Below the pieces are notes generated by a model. That model made no database searches. It worked only from the letters and a program-made list of their open reading frames with translations, and had not been told where the DNA came from. From NCBI GenBank assembly GCA_023128855.1, contig JAGMDE010000043.1, positions 1 to 16,242 on the forward strand: a DNA stretch of 16,242 nucleotides, read 5' to 3'. The first letter of the stretch is position 1; the number at the start of each line of letters is the position of its first letter. This stretch comes from Thermoplasmatales archaeon. Lineage in GTDB: Archaea > Thermoplasmatota > E2 > DHVEG-1. The translations under genes were made by a program, and so were the position numbers. Shown here in pieces: positions 14,638 through 16,242 of this stretch.

Positions 14638-16032
14638 TTATGGTTTCAGCAATTGCCTCAATATCGGAAACATATTCGGGAATCGTTTTAAGAATTGAAG
14701 AAATATGGGATTAAATATCTGTCTGTTTTGTGTCATCGGTATATCTATAACTCCTTCTGGACCTATAAAGCCACAAACATCTTTTGCCCTTGCAGATATG
14801 ATATAATCTCCACATCTAGTCCAAGTATGTTTTCCAATTGCTGCTTCACCTGATGCAAAAGGACCTGTGATTAACTCATCAGGAGTCCCGTCTCCCCAGT
14901 TAACAATATATTCAGCAATATCATCACCATCAGGGTCTGTTGAAGAAAATTCAAAGTCATATTCTACACCAACCTTTCCATAGTTGGTTGGACCATCAAT
15001 ATCTGGTGCATTTGGTGGATGATTAGTAGTATTCAAAACAAAATCATAAGTTGTATCCTCAACTATGCTAAGTAACACCCATTCTGACGTATAACAATCT
15101 TTAGAGCAAGTAGCATTCTTCAAACAATAGCATATTGGAATATTTGTAACATGATAATAACCATCTTCATCACTGTAGTCTTCTTCATAAGATTCATGGA
15201 AATATACCCTTACCAAAGCTCCTTCAATAGGATTCATAGAAGTATCGTTAACATAACCTAATAAAGTCCCATTGTTTATGATAGTTCTAGATGATGGAAC
15301 AATATTCATCACATTTTGACTACTTGAACCAGTTGTGGATTGCTGACTGGTTTGTTGTGAACCGCTGACCCGAACGATAACTAATAGATAAGGACGGAAG
15401 TTTTCTTCATTCTCTCTACTTCTAACCATTGTAGTAGGTATATCTGATTCACCCCAGTAGCTGTCATCTGAAATCCTATAACCCTGATGATAATCTGGAG
15501 GCCATTCATTTACATAGCTTTTCACATCAGTTGTAACATCCCATGTTATCCACTCACCTGTCGACGACGGGACTTTGGCACTAGTAATATCAGGTTCATA
15601 AGACGGCTGGTTATTCCACGTTAATGTGCCCTCACTCCAATGGTCTGTTACTCTATAGATATTTAAATCCCGCCCTTCAGGATTAGTATTCTCATAGTCT
15701 TGATAATAAAAATTCAACTCTGCAGATGCTATGTTAGTGTGGCCAGGGTTACATAATTCTATGAGGTCAAAAAAACTAATATATGCAACATTTGCCCAAC
15801 CAGGACTTCCATCAACACCATATTCGTTAGCTATCCGAATAAATTCAGAAGAACCATAATTTTCATCTGAATATTGATGGCTCGCATATGTATCAATTCC
15901 ATAAAATTCAAACATAAGACCATGACGCGGCTGAGGATCTATTTCTTCCACTTTTATGCCTATCGCAGGAAACACTGAAAGACTCACCAGCAAAAACATA
16001 CTTATTACTATTATTGTTAATATTTTTTCCAT
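14638..16032 (-). CDS. Secreted DNRLRE / CnaB-like / PKD multidomain protein with RLL-type tail
   Basis: A 464-aa extracellular protein. A signal peptide covers about residues 1-25. A DNRLRE-type domain follows at about 45-220 (TYASHQYSDENYGSSEFIRI, IASAELNFYY, VTDHWSEGTLTWNNQP, WITWDVTTDVKSYVN, RPYLLVIV), a fold found in surface and carbohydrate-linked proteins. A low-complexity S/Q/T linker leads to a carboxypeptidase-regulatory or CnaB-like module (LLGYVNDTSMNPIEGALVRV, DEDGYYHVTNIP) with extra cysteines. A PKD domain spans about 338-434 (SSTDPDGDD, VNWGDGTPD, ARAKDVCG). The tail is residues 441-464, with QFLKRFPNMFPILRQLL. No catalytic residues are seen, so adhesion or carbohydrate binding is the likely role, by inference. 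GGGAGG lies 10 nt before ATG 16032, and copy 2 of the repeat block lies downstream. Confidence 0.87.
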   Translation of the reverse strand: MEKILTIIVISMFLLVSLSVFPAIGIKVEEIDPQPRHGLMFEFYGIDTYASHQYSDENYGSSEFIRIANEYGVDGSPGWANVAYISFFDLIELCNPGHTNIASAELNFYYQDYENTNPEGRDLNIYRVTDHWSEGTLTWNNQPSYEPDITSAKVPSSTGEWITWDVTTDVKSYVNEWPPDYHQGYRISDDSYWGESDIPTTMVRSRENEENFRPYLLVIVRVSGSQQTSQQSTTGSSSQNVMNIVPSSRTIINNGTLLGYVNDTSMNPIEGALVRVYFHESYEEDYSDEDGYYHVTNIPICYCLKNATCSKDCYTSEWVLLSIVEDTTYDFVLNTTNHPPNAPDIDGPTNYGKVGVEYDFEFSSTDPDGDDIAEYIVNWGDGTPDELITGPFASGEAAIGKHTWTRCGDYIISARAKDVCGFIGPEGVIDIPMTQNRQIFNPIFLQFLKRFPNMFPILRQLLKP

Positions 16033-16074
16033 ATTTTTTATTCCTCCCTACTTCATAATTAAATGATTAAATAA

Positions 16075-16084
16075 GTATATAAAT
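16075..16084 (-). promoter_or_regulatory. Candidate TATA box for the DNRLRE/PKD gene
   Basis: The - strand reads ATTTATATAC about 43-52 bp before ATG 16032, preceded by a purine-rich AAGAAGG stretch that could serve as the TFB-recognition element. It predicts a leader of about 20-25 nt containing the GGGAGG site. Confidence 0.5.
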
Positions 16085-16093
16085 CCTTCTTTT

Positions 16094-16115
16094 CAAAAAT
16101 ATTTATTGTGCAAAG
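16094..16115 (+). repeat. Single repeat unit, fragment of the intergenic block
   Basis: The 21 bases at 16094-16114 are identical to 12285-12305 at the left edge of copy 1, including the TTTATTGTGCAAA unit. It lies just upstream of the DNRLRE/PKD promoter. The remaining stretch to the window end (16116-16242) shows no gene or other repeat that I can support. Confidence 0.65.
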
Positions 16116-16242
16116 CCGGTGAGGTACCCTATTTATATGATAAGTATCTGTCTATCGCTGAACAAAGTGTAAACACATTAGTCATAATTTAAACTCTATA
16201 AATTGTCCTTTTTATAATTTTTATAAAAAATCCCCAAGAATA

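Overview
The window is AT-rich archaeal chromosome. The evidence is an archaeal/eukaryotic-type TyrRS, TATA-like boxes about 25-30 bp upstream of probable transcript starts, GGAGG/GAGGTGA ribosome binding sites, several genes that look leaderless, and a run of secreted PKD, DNRLRE and papain-type proteins. The overall style suggests an uncultured, protein-degrading euryarchaeon, perhaps in Thermoplasmatota (for example the marine benthic group D type). That placement is inference and no rRNA gene is present to settle it.

Left part (1-2469): two housekeeping genes on the + strand, purB and tyrS, 7 bp apart. Middle part (2462-8475), all on the - strand: a secreted M14 zinc carboxypeptidase, a possible 69-aa protein, a membrane-anchored CapA-like phosphoesterase, a truncated second copy of the M14 gene that stops at its zinc-binding motif, a two-gene ABC exporter (permease and ATPase, overlapping by 8 bp), and a cysteine-rich DUF3795 protein. 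A CBS-domain protein follows on the + strand (8567-8968).

Right part (8969-16032): mainly genes for exported proteins. Five of them end in a similar short hydrophobic/basic C-terminal tail of the form [FIL][LF]x[RKQ]F[PTF]xx[LI]xRLL: a 154-aa beta-sandwich protein, a probable caspase-like (clan CD) cysteine peptidase, a 164-aa beta-sandwich protein, a papain-family (C1A) peptidase and a DNRLRE/CnaB-like/PKD protein. The tail always sits at the extreme C terminus, after otherwise unrelated domains, and is absent from the secreted proteins of the middle part. I regard it as a candidate C-terminal sorting or surface-attachment signal and as the most interesting feature of the window. The same part also carries a 129-aa coiled-coil membrane protein, a DUF4382 lipoprotein and a 36-aa cysteine-pair microprotein.

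The gaps between genes of the right part hold a family of noncoding repeats: TTTATTGTGCAAA units set 20 bp apart, a hairpin built from GTGCAAAGC/GCTTTGCAC, and TAAAGTC units. An approximately 84-bp block occurs twice (12293 and 14482), in part inverted at 13193, and as a fragment at 16094. I saw no tRNA, rRNA, CRISPR array or transposase gene.
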